From: Aquimarina intermedia
Lineage (GTDB): Bacteria > Bacteroidota > Bacteroidia > Flavobacteriales > Flavobacteriaceae
NCBI RefSeq assembly: GCF_008124785.1
Contig: NZ_VNHU01000002.1
Span: 496,001 to 560,000, forward strand
Direction: 5' to 3'
Length of the DNA stretch: 64,000 nucleotides
A model generated the notes under the pieces. It ran no database searches. It was not told the DNA's origin and saw only the letters and a list, made by a program, of their open reading frames with translations. Positions 17,876 through 25,603 of this stretch are shown one piece after another (position 1 is the first letter of the stretch; the number at the start of each line of letters is the position of its first letter). A program made the position numbers and the translations under genes.

Positions 17876-18664
17876 CTATTTATTTTGTAGTGTATCCACC
17901 GTAGTATTTGTGGCTATGTTAATCAGGTTTTCTTTTTGTAACAGTTTGACCATCTCGGTAGTAGCTGCAACTACGGCTATCGGTAAGGTAATGATAAATC
18001 CCAGCACCGGTATAAACAACATCACTATAAAAACAGCGCCATTACCCATGGCTGTTCCTCGATTTTTTTTCACAAAATGTAGGCTTTCCTTGTAGCCAAA
18101 ATGCCGTTCCATTGTATAATCCATGTTACCAAAACCAACATAATACGCTTGCATAATAAAAATCAAGAACGTTCCTATTATACCAATGATCGGTATAAAA
18201 CTCAGTATGAGTAAAGGGATCATAAACAATAATTCCTTCAGTAAGTTTCTCATATTGATTCGTAAGCCACGAATAAGTTGTGCTGCAAACGATGTTTTAC
18301 GGTGATTATGATGAGCAGTCCCTGTCATGTAGGCTTCTATCTTTTCAGAAACCGGACTCATAAACGGTGCAGATAAAGCCATCACCACATGTTTATAGAG
18401 AATAAGTCCCACTGCAAAAACCAACAATCCGCCGATAAAAATACTGACCGATAAAAATCCTTCTGCACCCCACTCCCAAATCCATGCTTTGGCAATAAAT
18501 CTTCCTATCGGAGCTGATGCGAAATATGCAGCTGTAAAAAACAACGCTCCTGTAAAAAAACTTATTAGAATAGGAACAAAGAAGTATTTCCATAACTTGA
18601 GCTTTGACAACAGGTTTAACGCATTTCCGTAAGCCGATATTCCGCTAAAAAATTGTTTAATCAT
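17876..18664 (-). CDS. EI24-domain (CysZ-like) membrane protein
   Basis: A 262-residue integral membrane protein with several long hydrophobic segments (about 25-50, 75-95, 140-170, 210-235), and the GFGNMDYTMERHFGY and NRGTAMGNGAVF blocks typical of the EI24/CysZ superfamily. CysZ proteins take up sulfate, but no sulfur-assimilation genes are adjacent. Placement between the DUF6973-like gene and hemF in a tight heme operon suggests a different role, possibly linked to heme or its precursors, which is inference. The start is ATG, 10 bases after the preceding stop. Confidence 0.8.
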   Translation of the reverse strand: MIKQFFSGISAYGNALNLLSKLKLWKYFFVPILISFFTGALFFTAAYFASAPIGRFIAKAWIWEWGAEGFLSVSIFIGGLLVFAVGLILYKHVVMALSAPFMSPVSEKIEAYMTGTAHHNHRKTSFAAQLIRGLRINMRNLLKELLFMIPLLILSFIPIIGIIGTFLIFIMQAYYVGFGNMDYTMERHFGYKESLHFVKKNRGTAMGNGAVFIVMLFIPVLGFIITLPIAVVAATTEMVKLLQKENLINIATNTTVDTLQNK

Positions 18665-18674
18665 ACTGTTTGGT

Positions 18675-19163
18675 TTAAGATGCTATATACACTAGTTCAC
18701 CTTCAAAGTTAGTAATATTTTTGGCATCTGATACAGGTTTAGCCTCTTGCGTCATGCGTTGTAAAGATTCAATTGCATCTGTCATAGTTTGTATAGGATG
18801 CCCCGTAAACAACATCCGTCCAACCTTATTATTATGCAAGTCCATGGCGGTGTCTAATTTTTCGTTGGGAGCTAAGCGTTCGTGTAAATCGGTCACACGT
18901 TCTGCCCAACCTTCAGCTTTTTCTGTATTTTTGGACTTCTGATAGACGTATCTACAAAGTAACAAGTTCCACAATGCATGTCTAAACGCATTGGCCTTGC
19001 CATTTTTGTGGTGCAAATCACCGTAGCGCTTATTGCAAATTCTTAAGGTTTCTTGCGTTGCTTTCAACGTTGGAAAAACATATAGTGGATGTCGCATCAT
19101 CAACCAGGCTAAACGCACCAATTGATTCAAGTTAAACCGTCGTATGAGCTCCCAGGCGGTCAT
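18675..19163 (-). CDS. DUF6973-like protein of unknown function in the heme operon
   Basis: A 162-residue basic protein. The blocks KANAFRHALWNLLLC and DLHNNKVGR resemble the conserved core of DUF6973-type proteins, with invariant His, Asn and Asp that could form a catalytic or metal site. The family name is from memory of the pattern and not certain. The start codon overlaps the hemE stop (TAATG at 19161-19165), and the next gene (EI24) begins 10 bases downstream, so it is embedded in the heme operon. No signal peptide is seen; a mildly hydrophobic helix lies at 15-35. Confidence 0.6.
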   Translation of the reverse strand: MTAWELIRRFNLNQLVRLAWLMMRHPLYVFPTLKATQETLRICNKRYGDLHHKNGKANAFRHALWNLLLCRYVYQKSKNTEKAEGWAERVTDLHERLAPNEKLDTAMDLHNNKVGRMLFTGHPIQTMTDAIESLQRMTQEAKPVSDAKNITNFEGELVYIAS

Positions 19164-20188
19164 TACGCACCATAGGCTTTTACAGCATCTACAAAGGCAC
19201 GTGCATTTGCTACCGGAATATTAGGTAAAATTCCATGGCCCAGGTTAGCGATATACCGATCTTTACCAAACTCATTGATCATTTGTGTCACCATTTTTTT
19301 GATTTCGCTCGGGGGCGAAAGTAAACGTGAAGGATCAAAATTACCTTGTAAGGTGATATTGCCACCGGTTAAATACCTTGCATTTTTAGGCGAACAGGTC
19401 CAATCCACACCCAAAGCTGCAGCGCCTGATTTTGCCATCTCCTGTAAAGCAAACCAGCATCCTTTTCCAAAAACAATTACCTGCGTCTCGTCTTTTAAGG
19501 CATCAATAATCTGCTGAATGTATTGCCACGAAAACTCTTTATAATCGGTGGGACTTAACATCCCTCCCCAGCTGTCAAAAACCTGAACGGCATCCACACC
19601 ATTGGCAACTTTTGCTTTTAAATAAGCGATGGTGGTATCTGTAATTTTTTGTAATAAAGCATGTGCAGCTACAGGTTGTGTAAAACAGAATTCTTTGGCT
19701 TTATCAAAATTTTTGGACCCTTGCCCTTGGACTGCATAGCACATGATGGTCCAGGGGGAACCAGCGAAACCAATAAGCGGAACACGATTCGCTAAACGCT
19801 CCTTCGTCATTTTGATAGCCTCCATAACATAACCCAATTCTTCATGTACATCAGGCACTATTACCTGATCGACATCTTTTACGGATCGAATGGGATTAGG
19901 TAACCATGGCCCAACACCTTCTTTCATCTCCACCTCAATATTCATTGCTTGCGGAATCACCAAAATATCACTAAAAAGTATGGCGGCATCCGGACCAATA
20001 ATATCGATCGGCTGTACCGTAATTTCTGACGCCAACTCAGGGGTACGACATCGGGTGAAAAAGTCATACTTTTCTTTGATCGCCATAAATTCTGGCAAGT
20101 AACGCCCTGCCTGACGCATCATCCATACAGGGGGTCGTGATACTGTTTCTCCTTTTAAGGCTTTTAGAAATAAATCATTTTCTATCAT
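19163..20188 (-). CDS. hemE: uroporphyrinogen decarboxylase
   Basis: This 341-residue enzyme converts uroporphyrinogen III to coproporphyrinogen III by four decarboxylations. The N-terminal signature [17 protein letters not shown] contains the arginines that bind the acetate side chains. [16 protein letters not shown] and DSWGGMLSP are also diagnostic. The length is standard. It is located after hemD with a 33-base gap, and its stop overlaps the start of the DUF6973-like gene, which argues for translational coupling. Confidence 0.97.
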   Translation of the reverse strand: MIENDLFLKALKGETVSRPPVWMMRQAGRYLPEFMAIKEKYDFFTRCRTPELASEITVQPIDIIGPDAAILFSDILVIPQAMNIEVEMKEGVGPWLPNPIRSVKDVDQVIVPDVHEELGYVMEAIKMTKERLANRVPLIGFAGSPWTIMCYAVQGQGSKNFDKAKEFCFTQPVAAHALLQKITDTTIAYLKAKVANGVDAVQVFDSWGGMLSPTDYKEFSWQYIQQIIDALKDETQVIVFGKGCWFALQEMAKSGAAALGVDWTCSPKNARYLTGGNITLQGNFDPSRLLSPPSEIKKMVTQMINEFGKDRYIANLGHGILPNIPVANARAFVDAVKAYGA

Positions 20189-20221
20189 AACGTACTATTT
20201 CCGAAGGTGTCGGTGTTTATA

Positions 20222-20878
20222 TTAATTATTTTTTACTTTTAACTGCTTGATTGCAGTGACTATTACATTTTCGACCGTAGTTTTGTTAGCAACTATGGTA
20301 GTTTGAAAAAATTGTTCAGCTGCTGTGGCAGTCGTTTTTCCGATGCAACAAGCAATAGCATTTCCTGCATTATTTGTATTCATATAGCCCTGTACTCCTG
20401 AAGGACTAAAAAATAAAATACAATCAAAAGTACGTGAAAAAGTTTTGAATTGTGATTCAGTTCTATACACGGTTACTTCATTAAAGGCTACTGATTGTAA
20501 CCTAAGATGCTTTGGCAATTCATCTCTTCTTAGATCTCCGCAAAAAAAAGTAAATGCTTCTTTTGCATAACTATTTGAAATTTTTTGTGCCAACAGTAAT
20601 GCATTGTCTTCAGCTTCAACTACCTTAAAACCATGCAAACTTAAAAGCTCTTTGGTTGTATTTCCAACACAAAAACAGTTTTCGATAGTAAGATTTGCGT
20701 TTAAAATCGCTTTTACCGCATTTTTACTTGTAAATATAGCGTTTTTCAAAGAGGTTTGTTGTAGCTCAACAGCCAAAGGTTGTATCGCTATGGCATCATA
20801 ATGCACTAATCCATGTCCCGAACCAAGCAATAATTCTTTTTGAGCAGGGGTTAATATTTTAGTTGATAGAATGGTCAC
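20222..20878 (-). CDS. hemD: uroporphyrinogen-III synthase
   Basis: A 218-residue protein with the weakly conserved two-domain HemD fold. FTSKNAVKAIL, then CVGNTTKELL, then ILFFSPSGVQGYM and ACCIGKTTATAAEQ are the recurring motifs. It closes hydroxymethylbilane into uroporphyrinogen III. The start is GTG at 20878 (MTILSTKILTP), with no better ATG upstream. It follows hemC by 19 bases. Sequence conservation in this family is low, so the position between hemC and hemE adds weight. Confidence 0.92.
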   Translation of the reverse strand: MTILSTKILTPAQKELLLGSGHGLVHYDAIAIQPLAVELQQTSLKNAIFTSKNAVKAILNANLTIENCFCVGNTTKELLSLHGFKVVEAEDNALLLAQKISNSYAKEAFTFFCGDLRRDELPKHLRLQSVAFNEVTVYRTESQFKTFSRTFDCILFFSPSGVQGYMNTNNAGNAIACCIGKTTATAAEQFFQTTIVANKTTVENVIVTAIKQLKVKNN

Positions 20879-20897
20879 AGCAAAGAATCAATACTAT

Positions 20898-21824
20898 TTA
20901 TTTAGAGGTTGCTAACGTTTTTTTAATCGAACGCATTAAATCTGCTCCTCCACTAGTCAAAATCTCATCTGCACATCGCGCTCCAAAACCTTTACTATCA
21001 GAAATAGCAATGGTTTTATCGACGACAAACTTCTGCGTTCCTTCCAAACTAAATAAGGCACCTTTGAATACTAAGGTTTCTCCGTGTAACTGCGCAAGTG
21101 CACCGATGGGCGCAGTACAACCACCTTCAAGACGTCTTAAAAATTCGCGCTCCACTTGGACGCATTGCTGTGTGTTCTCATCATTCAAATTTGCCAACGC
21201 CTCGCGACAATATGCATCCTCTTGCTTAGCCACGACCAACATAGCACCTTGTGCAGGCGCCGGAATCATCCAATCTAAATTGATAAAATTATCAGGTTTC
21301 AAATCAATGCGTTCTAAGCCCGCAGCGGCAAAAATAGCACCGTTCCAAGTATTTGATTTCAACTTTTGCATTCTGGAATTTACATTCCCTCTCAAATCAA
21401 CAACCTTATGTTTTGGATATTTATGCAGCCATTGTGCTCTTCTGCGTAGGCTACCCGTTGCGATAAGACCCTCATCTGCTAGAAAATCAAGCCCTTTATG
21501 TACCAAAATATCATATACATTTGCTCTTGGCAATACTGCTGCTTCTACAATTCCCTGAGGCAATTGCGTAGGCACATCTTTCATGGAGTGTACTGCGATA
21601 TCCACGGTATCATTGAGCATGGCAACATCTAATGTTTTAGTAAAAATTCCTGTAATACCTAACTCGTATAAGGGTTTGTCCAACACCAAATCTCCTGTAG
21701 ATTTTACAGGAATAAGCTCGGTTTTATATCCTAATGCTTCTAACTGGGATTGCACTGTAGTAGCTTGCCATAGTGCTAATTCACTATCTCGTGTACCGAT
21801 GCGTATCGTTTTGGTCAAAATCAT
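20898..21824 (-). CDS. hemC: hydroxymethylbilane synthase (porphobilinogen deaminase)
   Basis: This 308-residue enzyme links four porphobilinogen units. Cys236 in RLEGGCTAPIGA is the attachment site of the dipyrromethane cofactor. IRIGTRDSELALWQ at the N-terminus and HSMKDVPTQLP (catalytic Asp in the same domain) complete the signature. The ATG overlaps the hemA stop codon as ATGA (21821-21824), so translation is coupled. Confidence 0.97.
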   Translation of the reverse strand: MILTKTIRIGTRDSELALWQATTVQSQLEALGYKTELIPVKSTGDLVLDKPLYELGITGIFTKTLDVAMLNDTVDIAVHSMKDVPTQLPQGIVEAAVLPRANVYDILVHKGLDFLADEGLIATGSLRRRAQWLHKYPKHKVVDLRGNVNSRMQKLKSNTWNGAIFAAAGLERIDLKPDNFINLDWMIPAPAQGAMLVVAKQEDAYCREALANLNDENTQQCVQVEREFLRRLEGGCTAPIGALAQLHGETLVFKGALFSLEGTQKFVVDKTIAISDSKGFGARCADEILTSGGADLMRSIKKTLATSK

Positions 21825-23071
21825 CTGTTTTGTAAGTGAAATACCCTCTGAATCAATTCAATACTGTCATCTGCAGAGATGCTGTCATCTTTGAGATGAT
21901 TCGCAAAATGATTCGTGATTTTTTGAATAATTCGATCGCTTATCAAATCAGCTTGTTCTTGATTAAAGTTTGCCAATTTTTTACGTTGTTGATCAATTTC
22001 AACTTCTTTTAAGGTCGTCAGCTTATGTTTTAGAGCTTTTATTGTAGGCGCAAATTTTCTGGTTTCTAACCAACTATCAAACTCAACCTTTACCTCATCG
22101 ATGATTTTTTCTGCATGAGGGATATGTTTTTTTCGTCGTTCCAATGTATCATCTGTAATTTTTGAGAGATGATCTAAATGTATTAGGGTTACGTTAGATA
22201 ACTCGCGAACATCTTCAGATACATTTTTAGGAATTGATAAGTCTAAAATCAATAATGGCTTGGTTGCATGTATGAGGTGCTTAGAAATCGTGGGGTGCTG
22301 CGCACCGGTCGCTACAATCATAATGTCAGAACTTTTAATTTCTGCCTGAATGTTAGCATAATCTTTTACTACCAAATTGAATTTTCCTGCAATTTTTTCA
22401 GCCTTTCCTTTAGTTCTATTGATCAATGTTATATGATCATTTTTGGTATGTTTGATAAGATTTTCGCAGGTGTTCCTACCTATCTTACCAGTACCAAATA
22501 AAAGTATATTCTTATTTGATATATCTGTTACATTTTTAAGAATGTACTGAACTGAAGCAAAAGATACAGAAGTAGCTCCCGAAGAAATTTCGGTTTCATT
22601 TTTAATTCGCTTACTTGCTTGAATAACAGCGTTAATCAAACGTTCCATAAAAGGGTTCGCCAATTGCATCTTCTTAGAAGTTTTGAAACTAAGTTTTAAC
22701 TGACTTATAATCTCAAAATCTCCAAGTATTTGACTATCCAGACCCGTTCCCACTTTAAACAAATGAGAAATTGCTTTAGCGTTTTTATGTACGTAAGCAA
22801 CTTTCTCAAACTCTTCGACCGTACCATGCGTATGCTCGCAGAGTAATTTAATTAATTGAAAGGGATGCTGTGCAAAACCATATAATTCAGTTCTGTTACA
22901 TGTAGAGGTTACAAGCAAGGCTTCTACACCTTCTTCTTTTGCTTGTTTTAAAATAGCTATCTTTGCTTCTTCATTGATACTAAAATGACCACGTATCTCT
23001 TCGTCAGCTTTTTTATAGCTTAAACCAATAGTATAAAAATTTGTTCCTTTAGCTCGTAGGTGAGGCTCCAT
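21821..23071 (-). CDS. hemA: glutamyl-tRNA reductase
   Basis: From the ATG at 23071 the product is 416 residues. It reduces glutamyl-tRNA to glutamate-1-semialdehyde, the first committed step of the C5 heme pathway. The catalytic cysteine is in TSTCNRTELYGF; the NADPH-binding segment is ILLFGTGKIGRNTCENL; the C-terminal dimerisation helices are present. A longer reading from a GTG at 23098 was rejected because that GTG lies inside a perfect TATTTTTG promoter box. It is first in the leftward hemACDE operon and divergent from an AraC-type regulator. Confidence 0.96.
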   Translation of the reverse strand: MEPHLRAKGTNFYTIGLSYKKADEEIRGHFSINEEAKIAILKQAKEEGVEALLVTSTCNRTELYGFAQHPFQLIKLLCEHTHGTVEEFEKVAYVHKNAKAISHLFKVGTGLDSQILGDFEIISQLKLSFKTSKKMQLANPFMERLINAVIQASKRIKNETEISSGATSVSFASVQYILKNVTDISNKNILLFGTGKIGRNTCENLIKHTKNDHITLINRTKGKAEKIAGKFNLVVKDYANIQAEIKSSDIMIVATGAQHPTISKHLIHATKPLLILDLSIPKNVSEDVRELSNVTLIHLDHLSKITDDTLERRKKHIPHAEKIIDEVKVEFDSWLETRKFAPTIKALKHKLTTLKEVEIDQQRKKLANFNQEQADLISDRIIQKITNHFANHLKDDSISADDSIELIQRVFHLQNR

Positions 23072-23097
23072 CCAAATTGTTGTAAATTTTTCCACCA

Positions 23098-23105
23098 CAA
23101 AAATA
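23098..23105 (-). promoter_or_regulatory. candidate -7 element of the hemA operon
   Basis: The minus strand reads TATTTTTG, a full match to the Bacteroidetes TAnnTTTG box, 26 bases before the hemA ATG at 23071. The usual -33 TTTG is not obvious; instead a direct repeat occupies that position, as expected for an activator-dependent promoter. Confidence 0.55.
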
Positions 23106-23124
23106 TTCTACTGTCCTGATAAAA

Positions 23125-23164
23125 AATAACGCCAAGGGTTTTATTAATAACGCCAAACGTTATT
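23125..23164. promoter_or_regulatory. direct repeats 21 bases apart, likely AraC-type operator
   Basis: AATAACGCCAA occurs at 23125-23135 and again at 23146-23156, exactly 21 bases apart, i.e. two helical turns on the same face. The second copy also forms an inverted repeat with CGTTATT at 23158-23164. The sites lie between the divergent hemA and AraC-family genes. The near repeat begins 19 bases upstream of the hemA -7 box and so covers its -33 region. AraC-family proteins typically bind two tandem sites with this spacing. Confidence 0.55.
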
Positions 23165-23200
23165 TTAGTCCATTACACACGTGATAAGCCCAAAATTCCT

Positions 23201-23208
23201 TATTTTTG
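23201..23208 (+). promoter_or_regulatory. candidate -7 element of the AraC-family gene
   Basis: TATTTTTG is a full TAnnTTTG match, 67 bases before the regulator's ATG. It would give a leader of roughly 60 bases. Confidence 0.45.
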
Positions 23209-23274
23209 TAGGGTTACAAACTATTTCTTTTGCAACAGTTTAGATCAATTCTAAATAAATTAAAAATTATTTTT

Positions 23275-24165
23275 ATGGAAATAGAACTCAAAAATAACGC
23301 TGCAGGGATTCTTGAAGAAATCAAAATTGAAGAGGGTTTTTATATACTGAAATCCCAGAATGAGACCACTGATCATCAAACAGTTATACGAGAAATCGAC
23401 AGTAGTTTTATCCAATTTCATTTTTGCATCAAAGGTGCGATGAAATTTAATTTCAACAATGGAAGTTATGCTATTAGTCTATCTGAAGATAAGGCCTTAC
23501 TTCTTTATAATCCACAACGAGATCTACCGCTAAACATTGACATCGATAAAGAGTCGTGGTTGATTTCTGTTTTGATTTCTATTAAAAAATTTCATTCTCT
23601 TTTTTCTGCCGAAGCTGATTATATTCCTTTTTTAGGCGAAGGTAATCGCGATAAGAAATACTATTCTGATAGTGACTTAAGCCCATCGATGTCTGTCGTT
23701 CTTAATCAGATTATGAATTTTAGTTTACATCCTTCAATCAAAACCTTATACTTAAAAGGAAAAGTATATGAGTTGCTGGGCCTATATTTCAATCGTCCTG
23801 AAGATGCAGATATAGAGCAATGTCCTTTTCTGGTGGATGAGGAAAACGTTCTCAAAATAAGAAGAGCCAAAGATATCATTATAGCACGCATGTCTGAGCC
23901 TCCAACTTTGCAAGAACTCTCTAATGAAATTGGTTTGCCATTAAAAAAGTTGAAAGAGGGCTTTAAACAAATCTATGGGGAACCTGTGTATAGTTTTCTA
24001 TTTGATTATAAAATGGAAGTTGCAAGACAATTGCTTGCCACCGGAGGACACAATGTAAACGAAGTTGGCTTAAAAGTAGGATATAGCACAGCTAGCCACT
24101 TTATAGCAGCGTTTAAAAAGAAATTTGGCACTACACCAAAAAAATATGTCATGAATCTAGGGTAA
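23275..24165 (+). CDS. AraC-family (PchR-like) transcriptional regulator
   Basis: From the ATG at 23275 the product is 296 residues; a longer reading from a TTG at 23230 is unlikely. The first 200 residues form a sensing domain. The last 95 carry the paired helix-turn-helix of AraC proteins, with EVGLKVGYSTASHFIAAF and KFGTTPKKY. The segment LKKLKEGFKQIYGEPVYSFL is typical of the PchR/YbtA branch, whose members sense siderophores or iron status. Divergence from hemA and the 21-base direct repeats between them suggest that it controls heme synthesis. The ligand is unknown. Confidence 0.88.
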   Translation: MEIELKNNAAGILEEIKIEEGFYILKSQNETTDHQTVIREIDSSFIQFHFCIKGAMKFNFNNGSYAISLSEDKALLLYNPQRDLPLNIDIDKESWLISVLISIKKFHSLFSAEADYIPFLGEGNRDKKYYSDSDLSPSMSVVLNQIMNFSLHPSIKTLYLKGKVYELLGLYFNRPEDADIEQCPFLVDEENVLKIRRAKDIIIARMSEPPTLQELSNEIGLPLKKLKEGFKQIYGEPVYSFLFDYKMEVARQLLATGGHNVNEVGLKVGYSTASHFIAAFKKKFGTTPKKYVMNLG

Positions 24166-24168
24166 TCT

Positions 24169-24351
24169 TTAGTCAAGTAACTCAGTACTTGGGATCCCTA
24201 TTCCTTTTTGTAAAGACACAATAGAATCATACATTCCTCTAGCATCCTCATCGGCATCAGCCATGACAGATACAAACTCGAACTGATTCAATAATTCAAG
24301 AATAAACTGAAGTTTATCTTTCTCGACATCTACAATTATACGTTTCATCAT
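24169..24351 (-). CDS. small conserved-looking protein, antitoxin-like
   Basis: A 60-residue acidic protein. The N-terminal strand-helix pattern KRIIVDVEKDKLQFILELLNQ with a following FEFVSV resembles short proteins paired with RelE-type toxins in Flavobacteria, but there is no toxin beside it, so any such role is speculative. The stop codon is three bases from the end of the convergent AraC gene. ATG codons at 24351 and 24348 are both possible starts. No domain can be named with certainty. Confidence 0.5.
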   Translation of the reverse strand: MMKRIIVDVEKDKLQFILELLNQFEFVSVMADADEDARGMYDSIVSLQKGIGIPSTELLD

Positions 24352-24540
24352 TTGTTTTTTAAGTTCACCTAAAAATACTAAAAAATTAATAATGCTTGAT
24401 TTTCTTTATCCGTATTTAACGATTTCTTATAAGGATCGAAGCAATTTTGTGAATTTTCAAAAAACATTTAAGAAGCTATACTCTATTGCACTATTACAAA
24501 GTCTTATGATATTTTTATAAGCCATACCTTGCGAAGTTCG

Positions 24541-24548
24541 TATTTTTG
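24541..24548 (+). promoter_or_regulatory. candidate -7 element of hemH
   Basis: TATTTTTG, a full TAnnTTTG match, 21 bases before the hemH ATG at 24569. It gives a short leader and argues against the upstream GTG at 24548, which overlaps it. Confidence 0.5.
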
Positions 24549-24568
24549 TGAAGCTTAAAAAAATAACT

Positions 24569-25603
24569 ATGAGTAAAGGAGTTTTACTGGTTAATCTAGG
24601 TTCACCGGATAGTACTGATCCCAAAGACGTAAAAAAATACCTTGGAGAATTTTTAATGGACCCAAGAGTTATTGATGTACCTACCTGGGCACGTACTTTA
24701 TTAGTTAAAGGCATTATTCTTAACACACGTCCTAAAAAATCTGCCGAAGCCTACCAAAAAATATGGTGGAAAGAAGGCTCTCCTTTAATTGTACTATCTC
24801 AACGCTTGCAAAAGAAAGTTTCTCGTTTTAGCGACATTCCTATTGGATTAGCAATGCGTTATGGAAAAATGAATATTAAAGATGGTCTACAACAATTGAA
24901 CGATCAGGGTGTTGACGAGGTTCTAATCGTCCCACTCTATCCTCAATTCGCCATGGCTACTACCGAAACTATTTTGGTGCTCGCAGAAGAATTACGTAAA
25001 GAGTTTTTTCCTCACATGCGCTTTTCTGATCTGCCACCTTTTTATAATAACGAAGCTTACACAAAAGTGTTGGCTAAAAGCATTGCCGAGCAATTAGAAA
25101 ATTTAGACTACGAACATCTCTTGTTTTCTTACCACGGTGTACCTGAACGTCATATAAGAAAGAGTGATGTTACCAAATCTCACTGTAAAATTGACGGGAG
25201 TTGTTGTCAAACAGCCTCTGCAGCACATCAATTCTGTTACAGACACCAATGTTATGAAACCACACGATTGGTGGCCGAAGAATTGCAGTTGAAACCTGAT
25301 ACATTTTCTACTTCCTTTCAGTCAAGATTAGGTTTTGATCCATGGTTACAACCTTATACCGATCGCACCATTGAACGAATGGGGAAGCAAGGCATTAAAA
25401 AAATGGCAATTGTTACTCCGGCTTTTGTATCGGACTGTCTGGAAACACTTGAAGAGATAGCTATGGAAGGTGAAGAAATTTTTCATGAGGTTGGTGGTAA
25501 AGAATTTACTACGATTCCTTGCCTAAACGACCGGGATGATTGGGCGCAAACACTATCTTCATGGATCAATGAATGGGCTGAAGTAAAAACTGAACTTGCA
25601 TAA
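24569..25603 (+). CDS. hemH: ferrochelatase
   Basis: From the ATG at 24569 the product is 344 residues. It inserts Fe2+ into protoporphyrin IX. The conserved block LLFSYHGVPERH holds the catalytic histidine (H189), and the downstream acidic motif CLETLEEI is present. After the histidine block there is a cysteine-rich insert (C206, C212, C213, C223, C228) of the kind that binds a [2Fe-2S] cluster in some bacterial ferrochelatases; the ligand set here is inferred. The stop overlaps the start of the MATE gene (TAATG), so the two are coupled. Confidence 0.96.
   Translation: MSKGVLLVNLGSPDSTDPKDVKKYLGEFLMDPRVIDVPTWARTLLVKGIILNTRPKKSAEAYQKIWWKEGSPLIVLSQRLQKKVSRFSDIPIGLAMRYGKMNIKDGLQQLNDQGVDEVLIVPLYPQFAMATTETILVLAEELRKEFFPHMRFSDLPPFYNNEAYTKVLAKSIAEQLENLDYEHLLFSYHGVPERHIRKSDVTKSHCKIDGSCCQTASAAHQFCYRHQCYETTRLVAEELQLKPDTFSTSFQSRLGFDPWLQPYTDRTIERMGKQGIKKMAIVTPAFVSDCLETLEEIAMEGEEIFHEVGGKEFTTIPCLNDRDDWAQTLSSWINEWAEVKTELA

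Noticed and set aside
20863-21558. Plus-strand ORF of 231 codons over hemD/hemC
   Set aside because: Opposite strand of hemC, a highly supported gene; the protein has no domain-like pattern. Long open antisense frames over conserved genes are common.
23071-23098. GTG at 23098 as the hemA start
   Set aside because: It lies inside a perfect TATTTTTG promoter box, and the added nine residues are not seen in the family; the ATG at 23071 is better.
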